Shown here in pieces: positions 23,265-33,121 of a stretch of 64,000 nucleotides of DNA. Positions within the stretch are counted from its first letter, which is position 1, and every line of letters starts with the position of its first letter. A program made the position numbers and the translations under genes. Source of the DNA: Dactylorhiza incarnata (lineage: Eukaryota; Streptophyta; Magnoliopsida; Asparagales; Orchidaceae). The notes below the pieces were generated by a model, which did no database searches, was not told the origin of the DNA, and saw only the letters and a list, made by a program, of their open reading frames with translations. Where the stretch lies: NCBI GenBank assembly GCA_033032865.1, contig JAWHQI010000004.1, forward strand, positions 19,326,001-19,390,000, in the 5' to 3' direction.

Positions 23265-24607
23265 TATGATCATGATAGGATGAATGCAATGCAATGATAA
23301 TGATATGATGACTCACCCATGCATATTTGCTATGTCGACATAGACCTGTAGTTCCGGCTTTTCGAGGGTAGCTAACCACTCAGGCACCTCACGTTGTGGC
23401 TAGACGGAGAGAGTGGAATGGGCTCCTCCACTACTAGTGGGTATGAACACTACTAGACGTAGGCCTATGTACGCCTCAACGATAAGAACACACATCGGAG
23501 ACCCTATATACTGCTCACATCATATTGAGTCTTCATAACACGGAAGGGGTCTTGGGAAGTGAACACCAAGATCTCAGCCCAATACGGTCTAGAGTCTAAC
23601 TGCCAGCTTCTGTCGATGTCACGACTAGCAAGCCCGTAGACCCGCCACAAGTAATCCTCCAACAAGGATCATTACACCACCATGTGTAAACCATGGACCT
23701 TCATGTAACTCCCATGCATAAGCTGTGCTATCAAGCACCTAAGTACTCACGGATGGAGTCTTCTTACCTTTCACGTCATACCAGTTCAACCGATGCTAAT
23801 TAGCATCCAAGGCCCCAAACAACCAGGCCCATAACACTTCACCATAAGATATAACCATATCTTATAACCCGCATTAAGCCATCAATTCTACCCATGCTGA
23901 GTTGTTATAACTGTTGTGTGGTGGTGTGCGTATAACATGGAAATTACACTACAAGATCCTGCAGGACTACTTGTGTGTACAGAGACATATTCATATTTTA
24001 CTACATAAGTAAGCCCGAACATATCACCAATATTCAATCCTAATGCACAAATCACAACATGTTCTAACACGATTAAAGCTATCAATATTATTGAGAGGTC
24101 ATCACCAATCTAACATCTGATAGATTGTCAAACAATGTGCGCATTTATATAAACATGTCCTTTTTACGATTCCACATAAAACTAACAATTGAAGGTTCAT
24201 TTAAGGAGACATCTCAACAGAATAAATTTGAAATTATTATCACATGCCCATACTAGCATGTACATGATTCATACAAAATTTCGGCCCCATTGGCCTTCAC
24301 ATTCAGCATTTATATCTCCTTCAAGTTATCAAATGAAAAGAAAACATCTCTATTACTACTTATCCAAAAATTATGAAATCCATCAGAGGTGTACATATTG
24401 TTATCACAAATATAATCATCCGATTGATTATCAAACGATGGGAGCATCTATTTAATCATATCCTCTCAATTCCTCGCTCAATTATACAATGCAATGTCCC
24501 ATTTCAGAATCTTAACATTCATCTATACCTAACCAAACTGACATGGGAACCCAAGAACTCCTACCCCACCAAAGGGGAAGAATTGAAGTTCCATGTTGGC
24601 TAACGCT

Positions 24608-24893
24608 GGCGGTAGCGCTACCGCCAGGCGTTAGCGATCCAGACGACACCCCTTCCCATTGATGTTGATGGGAAGCTAACCTTTGCCGCAGATGTCGACG
24701 GGAATCTAACACTTCCCATCGATGTCGACGGGAAGCTAACCCATCTCGTCGACTGCAAAGGGAGTCGACGGGAAGTTGGCCCTTCCCGTCGACTATAAGG
24801 GGATCAATGGGAAGTTAGCCCTTCCCGTCGACACCAACCCTTCCTGTCGACACCAAGTGTCGACATGCTAATGCCGGCGGTAGCGCTACCGCC
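24608..24893. repeat. GTCGAC minisatellite framed by two GC palindromes
   Basis: The palindrome GGCGGTAGCGCTACCGCC occurs at 24608-24625 and 24876-24893. Between them is a degenerate tandem repeat of CTTCCCGTCGAC / GTCGACGGGAAG with spacer 'ttagcc', in both orientations. The mirrored copy is at about 58676-58945. Confidence 0.85.
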
Positions 24894-25258
24894 GGGTGTT
24901 AGCTAACAGAGAACACATCCTCTGTTAAACACCTCCAGTTTGCTTCCCGTGAAATCTCAGCTCCAATTTCAGATCAATTCCTCTTCCCTTAGCTGTTGGA
25001 CTTTCACCACTATTCATGGGTCCCATTAATTAATTAAATGCCCAATTAAATATCATAACCCATTAACTTGGGACTATTCATCCAGAGAAATGTTTATAAT
25101 ATCCAACCTAATTTTAAAATGTCATAACCCTTTAAAATATCCTAACCCACTTTCCCTGGGACTATTCATCATCTTCCCCAAATGAGGGTTAGGTCATTTC
25201 ACCTTCTCTCCTCCAATACTCCCTCATTAGGCCACCGATCTTCACGAAATCTACTCCA

Positions 25259-25263
25259 TTAAC
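25259..25263. repeat. Target-site duplication TTAAC, left copy
   Basis: It pairs with 53268-53272. The unbroken site is at 58310-58314 in the right arm (as GTTAA). Confidence 0.9.
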
Positions 25264-25588
25264 TATTGGAACATGGTCTTCCACATCTCCTAGGTTTGGG
25301 AATAGCAAATCCTATGTGTATTTGATCTTGTGTGTTTAAGTGTGCAGGAAACATGGTCCATATGACTCAAGGATGAAATAAGAAGGTTGCCCTCAAAATT
25401 GGGCCAATAATTCAAACATGCCCACTAGCGCCGGCGGTAGCACCTAGCGCCCGGCACTAGCGATGATCAGCGCAATCCTGAGAGTACATTTAGAAGGCGC
25501 TGGCGCCAGGGGTAGCGGATAGCGTAGGCGATAGCGCGGAGCACAAGAGGCAAGGAGGAAATGTTTCCTCGAATTGAATATTCTCCCG

Positions 25589-25593
25589 CGCCG
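25589..25593. repeat. Target-site duplication CGCCG, left copy
   Basis: It pairs with 31390-31394. The homologous unfilled position in the LARD-A 3' LTR is CACCG at about 52517-52521. Confidence 0.92.
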
Positions 25594-26407
25594 TGTGAAA
25601 TTTTTTCCGGACCTTGTGAGAGCAAGCAGGAATAACAACTAGAGTTACAAGCCAAAACAACCAGAAACAATTTGGGGCAAACAATTGATCTTTATTGATT
25701 TTCTAACTTCAGTTACAGGGCAAGACATGCTTGACGAGACATGATTTCGTCAGCACAACACTCCAGAACCAATACAGAGAAGAATACTGAAAGACTTCAG
25801 ACCGCACAACCCGCGCGACCTCTCTTGCACAGACCGCGCGATCTCCCTTGCGATCTCCTCCTGTTGCTAGACCGCAACACCCTGCCGACCTCAGACCACC
25901 ACCAAACCGCTGCATAGACCGCTTCCTTCTTTCGACCTCCTGATCTTCCCAAACTCCAGCAACACAACTCCAAGCCGCAGACCGCCCGAACACTTTCAGA
26001 GGAAGAGGTGATCGCTGCTGCCCGCACTATCCGCAGAAGCTGCACAAGAAGAATTCGATCAGAGACCGCCCGGTCAGAAAACACAGACAGCATCCTGAAG
26101 AGAACCTTGATCAAGCTGTGCGGTCACACCACACCGCCACAGCCTTGAAGAGGACAGCCTGCCACGCGATCACGCACAGACCGCGCGGCTGCTCCTTCAG
26201 CAGACTTTGGACCAGACCAACAGTCAACCCGGGAGACCGCGACTAGGCACAGATCATGCCAAACCGCCGATCCAGACCGCCAAGTCGGCAAACTTGCCTG
26301 ACCGCAGAATCAGACCGTTAGTTCGCGCGAACTCGCCAGACCGCCCGACCTCACCCAGACCGCCGAGATCCAAAAGCCTCCAAACTTCCACTTCAACAAT
26401 TTCAACA
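25594..26407 (-). mobile_element. Copia-3 3' LTR (814 bp)
   Basis: It begins TGTGAAATTTTTTCC and ends AATTTCAACA in plus orientation. It carries about eleven AGACCGC heptamers, nearly all in the same orientation, plus GATCGC variants. Confidence 0.95.
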
Positions 26408-29400
26408 CTCCCCCTTGAAGTGGGAAGTTGAAACCAGCCCCAGTAAGCTCCTTAGCCGTGTGAACGGCCCCTTTGCCAGCGCCTTTGTGAAGATGTCTGC
26501 GACATTGTCCGCACTCCGCACATGCCCGACTGAAAGAGATCCCTCCAGCACCTTCTCCCGTATGAAGTGATGCTCGATCTCGATATGCTTGGTCCTCGCG
26601 TGACAAACTGGATTGGTTACCAGTTTGAGAGCACTCTCGTTGTCACCGCGTAGCAGAGTCGGCTCCCGAACCTCCTTATGGACGTCTCCCACCAACCTCC
26701 TAAGCCAGATGGCTTCTTGAGCTGCCAAAGCCGAAGCCTTGTATTCCGCTTCCGTGGTAGAGACTGACACGGAATCTTGTTTCTTGCTGCACCATGAAAT
26801 AGCTGTGGGGCCCGCCATGAAGACGAATCCAGACGTCGACTTCCGATCATCCGAATCTCCCCCGTAGTCAGCATCCATGAACCCGTGCACCTTGAAGTCC
26901 GCATCCCTCCGGTACAGGAGACCCATGTCCGAGGTCGCCTTGACATACTTCAGAATGTTCTTGGCCGCTAGCAGATGAGGTACCCATGGCTCCGCCATAT
27001 ATCGACTCACTCTGCCAACTGCATATGCAATATCCGGCCTCGTGATCGTCAGATAAATCAAGCTCCCAACTAGAGCTCGGAACACCAACGGATCTTGCAT
27101 GATCCTTCCCTCATCCTTCCGAAGCTTCATAGCCTTCTCCAGAGGTGTGGAAGTGCACTTCCCTTCCTTCATGCCGAACCGCTCCACGATCCGCTCCGCA
27201 TATCCGGCTTGGGTCACCAGCACTCCACCTTCCTTCCTCTGCACCTCAAGTCCAAGAAAATGGTGAAGCTCACCAAGATCCTTCATCTCGAACCTGATAG
27301 ACAGCTCGGCCCGAAGCTGCGCTACCTCCTCCTTCGAGTTCCCCGTCACGATCATATCGTCGACGTATAACAGCACGATGACTTGAAGCTCCCCGCTCTT
27401 CTTGACGAACAAGCTTGAGTCTGAGTCTGAAGCCCCAAATCCATAGAATAAGAGATATTCTGCGATCTTCCCATACCACGCCCTCGGCGCTTGCTTCAAC
27501 CCATACAGGGCCTTCTTCAACTTGCAGACATGCTCCGGAAAATCTTCAGACACAAAGCCTGGAGGCTGGACCATGAAAATATCCTTGTCAATCTCACCGT
27601 ACAAGAAGGCGTTCTTGACGTCGAGCTGCCAAATCTTCCATCCACTGAACGCCGCCAAGGCAATAATAAAACGAACTGAAGTCATTTTTGCCACCGGACT
27701 GAAAGTCTCCTCGTAATCTTCACCGTATTGCTGCGAGAACCCCCGAGCTACAAGGTGAGCCTTGTACCGCTCGATACTACCGTCAGCCTTCTTCTTCAGC
27801 TTGTAGACCCACTTGCATGTAACAGGAGTGGTGCCCTTAGGCTTGGGCACAAGAGACCAGGTCTCATTCTTCTCAAGAGCTGACATCTCTTCTTGCATTG
27901 CAACATCCCACTCCTTCACGCCTCTGGCCTTCTCAAAGCTCGACGGTTCCCTCTCATCTAAGGGACCAGCGAAGAAACATGAGACAAAGCTCACTGTGTT
28001 TCCTCCTGTATAGCGATCAGGGGCGATGATCGCTCGCTTCGATCTCCTCAGCTCCTTCCCCTGAACCGCATCATCTTCAGCTGCTTCTTCCCTAGCTCCT
28101 CTTCCAGACGTGCTAGGAGCATTGCTCCCCCTGCTCCCTGAACCAGAAGCTCCCGTCTCAGAACTAGAAGGCGATGGACCACCTGGTGACACAGGTAGCT
28201 CCACCTGAAGATTTTCCACAGCTTGCTCCGGCTCCTCCACCCTGCTCTCTGGTAACTCCACTCCAGAGGACCCCCTGTAAGATGTCACCTCATCGAACAC
28301 GACGTCGCGAGATACAACAAATCTCCGCGTCTCCGGGTCCATGCACTTCCACCCTTTCTTCCTCTCATCGTATCCCACAAAGACTAGCTTCCTAGCCTTC
28401 GCTTCTAGCTTTGTCCGAAGAGCATCAGGGATGTGCACGTAACAGGTGGAACCGAACACCCGAAGGTGTGCCACGCTTGGCTTCTCCTTGAACATCATCT
28501 CATGCGGGGTCAACATGTTGATGGGGCTCAGAGGCATCCTGTTGATGACGTAAGCAGCACAAGACATTCCCTCCGCCCAGAAGGACTTTGGGATACTCTT
28601 GGCATGCAGCCAACACTTGCAGGTCTCCGTCAGATGACGGATCTTCCGCTCTGCAACACCGTTCTGCTGTGGAGTATGTGCACAAGTAAGCTCCCTCCGG
28701 ATGCCTGCCTTCCTGCAAAAACTGGAGAACTCAGCAGAGGTGAACTCTCCTCCGTTGTCCGTCCTCAGCTTCTTGATCCGCAGATTCAGCCGACCTTCCA
28801 CGAGCTCCTTGAACTCCACAAACTTGGCAAACGCTTCCGCCTTCTCCTTCAGGAAATAAACCCAGACATATCTGGTGTAATCATCGATCAGCACCAGCAT
28901 ATACCTGCTGCCTCCGAGGCTTGGGGTAGCAGTTGGTCCCATCAAGTCACCATGGATGCATTCCAACGGCTGACCACACCTTGTCTGTGACTTGTCAAAC
29001 GGTAGTCGATGAGACTTGCCGAACTGACATCCCGCGCAAACGTGACCTTCTCCGTAGGAAGATAGACTTGGCAGGCCCTTGACAAGACCTTTCACCGCCA
29101 TTGCTTTCAGCTTGTCCATCCCTACATGTCCCAACCTCTCATGCCATATCACGGCACCATCATTCATCTTCATCTTGCCGATGTAGGAACTTGTCGACAA
29201 AACGAACAAGTCCTTTGCCCGTCTCCCAACATGAACGACCTCCGCCTTCACGGCCTCTACATTTCGTAGAAATTTCACTTCTGTTGGGCCGAACAGAACG
29301 TGATACCCAGCGTCAACAGCGTTGGTTACTGAGAAGAGGTTTTTCTTCATCCCGGGCACATGATAGACACTCTTCAAGGTAAGTGGCCCTCTATCACTGC

Positions 29401-30487
29401 CCAAAGAAACAACCCCCACCTTCTCGACTGGATGCACAGTATTATCAGCGGTGATGATAGCATTGTTACCTGTATAGGGTTGTGCTGATGAAAGCTTCGA
29501 CTCATCTCCGGTGAGGTGATGACCACACCCCGAGTCCACGATCCAGTCCTCTTGATAGTTGATAGTAGCCGAGGCTTCAACCGAAGCCGAGAAGGCTCCT
29601 CCCCATCCTCCATCAATGTGCCTGGCCTCCACTTCCACCTTTCCAGCAACATGCCCCGATTGAGTAACAACTGGGCATTCCTTCTTGAAGTGCCCAACCT
29701 TCCCGCACTTGAAGCATCTCGGACCTTCCCCCTTCTTCTTCCCGTCAGCCTTGGGAGCATACCCCCTTTCCTGCTGCCCAGAAGTTGAAGGCCCATAGCC
29801 TCCCGCGATCTTTTTCTTCTTCTCCCACTTCTTCTTCTTCCCTGAGAAGAGCACCTCGCCGTCTCCCCCAGTCACTGACACTCCCGCCATCTGCCTTGCC
29901 AGACTTTCCTGCGAAGCTAGCAGATTCTCCAGCTCTAGCAGAGACGGCTGATTTGCCCATCCCTGCACTGACGTCACAAAGGCAACATATTCCTTCCGCA
30001 GGCCGCGGATGATGTGCCTCTTCAGCTTCGCCTCAGAGATAGGCTCATCAGGATCCAGTGCTGATATCTCAGCGCAGAGGTTCTTCATCTTCAGAAAGAA
30101 GTTTGAGATAGAAAGATCACCCTGAGCCGACCTTGCCAGCTCATTCTCCAAGAACTGCAGCCTCGCCACATTCTTCTTGTTAAACAGCCCATCCAGGGCT
30201 CTCCAGATTTCGGCAGCTGATCCACACCCTAAGATGTGATCAAATAGTTCCGGTGAAATGGCACGCTTCAAGGTGAACTCGGCTTTAGCATTGGTCTTTC
30301 TCCACGCCCTCACAGCCGGACCATTATCACCTGCTTCCGTTGCCTTCACCTCTTCAGTTGCATCTCCTCCAACAACCTCCCAGAGGTCCTCCCCTAGAAG
30401 ATAGCTCTGCATACATGACCTCCACTTCTTAAAGTTGGTCGAAGTAAGCATATCAATCCCAAGACCTCTTGCAAATCCGCCTTCCAT
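26402..30487 (-). CDS. Copia-3 Gag-Pol polyprotein, 1361 aa
   Basis: Single unbroken frame from the ATG at 30487 to a TGA at 26402-26404. Gag occupies about residues 1-250, with CCHC knuckle C258-C271 (CFKCGKVGHFKKEC). Protease DSG is at D318. Integrase has zinc region (HERLGHVGMDK...CAGCQFGKSH) and core D514, D577, E613 (DD35E). Reverse transcriptase has YVDDM at 1041-1045. RNase H lies near the C-terminus (RGDNESAL, HIEIEHHFIREK, ADIFTKAL). The last codons overlap the polypurine tract and the LTR: AAG-GGG-GAG-TGT-TGA. All catalytic residues I can check are present. Copia by domain order; lineage not fixed. Close relative: Copia-2. Confidence 0.96.
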   Translation of the reverse strand: MEGGFARGLGIDMLTSTNFKKWRSCMQSYLLGEDLWEVVGGDATEEVKATEAGDNGPAVRAWRKTNAKAEFTLKRAISPELFDHILGCGSAAEIWRALDGLFNKKNVARLQFLENELARSAQGDLSISNFFLKMKNLCAEISALDPDEPISEAKLKRHIIRGLRKEYVAFVTSVQGWANQPSLLELENLLASQESLARQMAGVSVTGGDGEVLFSGKKKKWEKKKKIAGGYGPSTSGQQERGYAPKADGKKKGEGPRCFKCGKVGHFKKECPVVTQSGHVAGKVEVEARHIDGGWGGAFSASVEASATINYQEDWIVDSGCGHHLTGDESKLSSAQPYTGNNAIITADNTVHPVEKVGVVSLGSDRGPLTLKSVYHVPGMKKNLFSVTNAVDAGYHVLFGPTEVKFLRNVEAVKAEVVHVGRRAKDLFVLSTSSYIGKMKMNDGAVIWHERLGHVGMDKLKAMAVKGLVKGLPSLSSYGEGHVCAGCQFGKSHRLPFDKSQTRCGQPLECIHGDLMGPTATPSLGGSRYMLVLIDDYTRYVWVYFLKEKAEAFAKFVEFKELVEGRLNLRIKKLRTDNGGEFTSAEFSSFCRKAGIRRELTCAHTPQQNGVAERKIRHLTETCKCWLHAKSIPKSFWAEGMSCAAYVINRMPLSPINMLTPHEMMFKEKPSVAHLRVFGSTCYVHIPDALRTKLEAKARKLVFVGYDERKKGWKCMDPETRRFVVSRDVVFDEVTSYRGSSGVELPESRVEEPEQAVENLQVELPVSPGGPSPSSSETGASGSGSRGSNAPSTSGRGAREEAAEDDAVQGKELRRSKRAIIAPDRYTGGNTVSFVSCFFAGPLDEREPSSFEKARGVKEWDVAMQEEMSALEKNETWSLVPKPKGTTPVTCKWVYKLKKKADGSIERYKAHLVARGFSQQYGEDYEETFSPVAKMTSVRFIIALAAFSGWKIWQLDVKNAFLYGEIDKDIFMVQPPGFVSEDFPEHVCKLKKALYGLKQAPRAWYGKIAEYLLFYGFGASDSDSSLFVKKSGELQVIVLLYVDDMIVTGNSKEEVAQLRAELSIRFEMKDLGELHHFLGLEVQRKEGGVLVTQAGYAERIVERFGMKEGKCTSTPLEKAMKLRKDEGRIMQDPLVFRALVGSLIYLTITRPDIAYAVGRVSRYMAEPWVPHLLAAKNILKYVKATSDMGLLYRRDADFKVHGFMDADYGGDSDDRKSTSGFVFMAGPTAISWCSKKQDSVSVSTTEAEYKASALAAQEAIWLRRLVGDVHKEVREPTLLRGDNESALKLVTNPVCHARTKHIEIEHHFIREKVLEGSLSVGHVRSADNVADIFTKALAKGPFTRLRSLLGLVSTSHFKGEC
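26408..26418 (-). promoter_or_regulatory. Copia-3 polypurine tract
   Basis: The minus strand reads CAAGGGGGAG directly before the LTR start TGTTGA. It would prime plus-strand DNA synthesis. It is also coding (K-G-E). Confidence 0.85.
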
Positions 30488-30563
30488 TGTTTTCCCTCTG
30501 GTTCCTTCTTCACAAAGGCGATGGCTACTCTAAGTTATTCACTGCTCTAACCACTCCAACCTC

Positions 30564-30575
30564 GCTCTGATACCA
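30564..30575 (-). promoter_or_regulatory. Copia-3 primer-binding site
   Basis: The minus strand reads TGGTATCAGAGC, the standard 12-base match to the 3' end of initiator tRNA-Met in plant copia elements, directly adjacent to the 5' LTR. Confidence 0.95.
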
Positions 30576-31389
30576 TGTGAAATTTTTTCCGGACCTTGTG
30601 AGAGCAAGCAGGAATAACAACTAGAGTTACAAGCCAAAACAACCAGAAACAATTTGGGGCAAACAATTGATCTTTATTGATTTTCTAACTTCAGTTACAG
30701 GGCAAGACATGCTTGACGAGACATGATTTCTTCAGCACAACACTCCAGAACCAATACAGAGAAGAATACTGAAAGACTTCAGACCGCACAACCCGCGCGA
30801 CCTCTCTTGCACAGACCGCGCGATCTCCCTTGCGATCTCCTCCTGTTGCTAGACCGCAACACCCTGCCGACCTCAGACCACCACCAAACCGCTGCACAGA
30901 CCGCTTCCTTCTTTCGACCTCCTGATCTTCCCAAACTCCAGCAACACAACTCCAAGCCGCAGACCGCCCGAACACTTTCAGAGGAAGAGGTGATCGCTGC
31001 TGCCCGCACTATCCGCAGAAGCTGCACAAGAAGAATTCGATCAGAGACCGCCCAGTCAGAAAACACAGACAGCATATTGAAGAGAACCTTGATCAAGCTG
31101 TGCGGTCACACCAGACCGCCACAGCCTTGAAGAGGACAGCCTGCCACGCGATCACGCACAGACCGCGCGGCTCCTCCTTCAGCAGACTTTGGACCAGACC
31201 AACAGTCAACCCGGGAGACCGCTTCTAGGCACAGATCATGCCAAACCGCCGATCCAGACCGCCAAGTCGGCAAACTTGCCTGACCGCAGAATCAGACCGT
31301 TAGTTCGCGCGAACTCGCCAGACCGCCCGACCTCACCCAGACCGCCCAGATCCAAAAGCCTCCAAACTTCCACTTCAACAATTTCAACA
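30576..31389 (-). mobile_element. Copia-3 5' LTR (814 bp)
   Basis: Same length as the 3' LTR. Visible differences include g/t near 30731, cc/at near 31076 and ga/tt near 31224. AGACCGC clusters as in the other copy. Confidence 0.95.
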
Positions 31390-31394
31390 CGCCG
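31390..31394. repeat. Target-site duplication CGCCG, right copy
   Basis: It matches 25589-25593. Confidence 0.92.
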
Positions 31395-31455
31395 AATATG
31401 TCCTAATATGGGATAGCGCCGGCCGTAGCGGTAGCGCTGGCGCTAGCGCTGAGGC

Positions 31456-31463
31456 TATAAATA
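31456..31463 (+). promoter_or_regulatory. TATA box in LARD-A 5' LTR
   Basis: GAGGCTATAAATAGGACCC context. The same box occurs at 33512-33519, 47175-47182 and 52577-52584 in the other LARD LTRs. Confidence 0.75.
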
Positions 31464-32140
31464 GGACCCCTCTTCTCTCATTTCAGACAACCATTAGAGA
31501 GAGAGGTTGAGTGCTAGAATTCCAGAGCCTGATTTGGCCAAAAGTTGATCTCCCACCAAAGCTCTGCGAATTTCTGAAGGAGGGCTTCTTCACACCGAAT
31601 CCAAACGACGTCCGCTTCAACAATGCTTATCCTATAGCGGATCATCATCTCCAACTTTAGAAGTTCTTCAAGAGGGAGTTTTTATTATTATCATTTCATA
31701 TTCCTTGTAAACCGTTAGAGAATTCGCCTCGTGTTGGCGACTAGGTCTGGGTAGGACTTAGGGCTGAAATTCGCCTAGTGTTAGCGACTAGATCTAGGTT
31801 AGGTCTAGGGGGTGCTCAAGGCCGAATCTGGGGTTGGATTGGCTAGAGTGGCTTGAGGCCAAATCCAGGGAAGGATAGGCTAGGGCCACCGGTTCGTGTG
31901 GATGCGAGTCGGGATAGAAAACAAAAAGAGTTTATTATTATTCGCTAGCGTTATAGAAATCAACTTTTGTAAAACCATATTTCATATTAATAAATCATGT
32001 CTCTACTTTATTTCAATTGTTTTGTTTGATTTCTCACCTTCTTAATCACTTATTATTTCAAGATATTCATAATATAAGAAAAAGTTTTAAAACCCTTATT
32101 CACCCCCCCCCCCTCTAAGGGCGCCTACCGATCCAACAAG

Positions 32141-32154
32141 TGGTATCAAAAAGG
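32141..32154 (+). promoter_or_regulatory. LARD-A primer-binding site
   Basis: TGGTATCAAAAAGG, two bases after the LTR. The first eight bases match the tRNA-Met site; the rest has drifted. LARD-B has TGGTATCCGAGCGG at 34277. Confidence 0.75.
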
Positions 32155-32186
32155 TTTTATTCCAATCGGCTTAACAATCAGGAATA

Positions 32187-33121
32187 ATGGCATCTCATGA
32201 TCTCGCTTCTACTAGTTGGGTAAAGTTTTATGAAGAAGAAAAATCTCTTAAACCACCTTTATTTGAAGGAACAAATTATAAATGATGGAAAATTTTAATT
32301 GAAAAATTTCTTAAAACTATAGATATCGAAGCATGGAATTTAGCAATAGTTAGACCAGTGGATGAATCAAATAAAAAGGAACGTCATCTAAATGCAAAAG
32401 CCAAACACTATTTATTTTGTGGTTTATCAAATGAAGTTTTCAAATTAATATATTGTTTTTCTAGTGCATACATGATATGGAAATTTCTTGAAGAAATGTA
32501 TGATCTTCCTCTCACAGGTATAGAACAAACACAGGAGGAGAAGGACATACAAGCATCCACAACTATTCAAGAAGATCTCTCTCATAGCAAAATCATGGAA
32601 AGTGTCTTAGACGAAGAGAACAGTACATTAAGAGAAAAAGAAGATGAAATTTCATCTATAAAAGAGGAAGGCCTAGAAGACGAAAAAGGAACTTCTTGTT
32701 CACATCTCGCCTCTTCTGATAGCGCTGTAAGAAAGTCTAAACCTTCTTCTTATTTCCATATACTAAAAATTGCTAAACATAAAATGAAGAAATTAAAAAT
32801 TGCTAATAAAAAATTACGTTTAGAAAATAAAAGTCTAAAAACTAATTCAGAATCCAAATATGATATGGCTTCTCCATCTTCCCCAAAAATTGAAATCTTA
32901 AAACCTTGTTTTGTTTGTAAAAATATTTAAGAAAAATTTAAGGAACTTGAAAAACAAATAATTCTTGTAAAAGAACATAATGAAAAATTATCTTTAGAAA
33001 ATTCATCTTTGAAAAGTGATTGTACTAAGTGCCAAAATTATAAAATTGAAATCAAGGAGATGGACGAAACATTTGAGGGATTTAGAAATGACTATCAAAA
33101 TCATATTGACTCTATTGTTTC
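32187..33121 (+). pseudogene. LARD-A gag, 5' part, decayed
   Basis: It starts at the ATG at 32187 (MASHDLAST). An in-frame TGA at 32283-32285 stands where LARD-B has Gly before Trp, and a TAA lies near 32928 (Lys in LARD-B). The product resembles copia gag of the UBN2 type (KPPLFEGTNYK, WKFLEEMYD) followed by a Lys/Glu-rich coiled region. It is cut at 33121 by LARD-B and resumes at 47945. Confidence 0.8.
33117..33121. repeat. Target-site duplication GTTTC, left copy
   Basis: It pairs with 47945-47949. The unbroken site is seen in LARD-B's own gag at 35262-35266. Confidence 0.9.

Larger units (their letters stand above)
23265..25263 (-). repeat. Element D left arm, middle piece
   Basis: Inverted copy of about 58310-60280. 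No gene. Matching landmarks include 'acctaagtactcacggatgg' (23739) against the complement near 59780-59800, and the block at 24189-24455, which mirrors 59087-59353 nearly base for base. It contains the GGCGGTAGCGCTACCGCC palindromes and the GTCGAC minisatellite. It ends at the LARD-A insertion. Confidence 0.88.
25594..31389 (-). mobile_element. Copia-3: full-length, apparently intact Ty1/copia element (5796 bp)
   Basis: Two LTRs of exactly 814 bp (25594-26407, 30576-31389), a perfect 12-base tRNA-Met primer site, a polypurine tract, one unbroken 1361-residue Gag-Pol frame and a perfect CGCCG duplication. I count about ten differences between the LTRs (roughly 1.2%), so the insertion is recent. 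All the cis and trans parts needed for transposition appear present. Confidence 0.95.
25264..32138 (+). mobile_element. LARD-A 5' LTR, split by Copia-3
   Basis: The two parts, 25264-25593 and 31395-32138, give about 1074 bp. It begins TATTGGAACATGG (TA, not TG) and ends ACCGATCCAACA. TATA box at 31456-31463. Confidence 0.85.
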
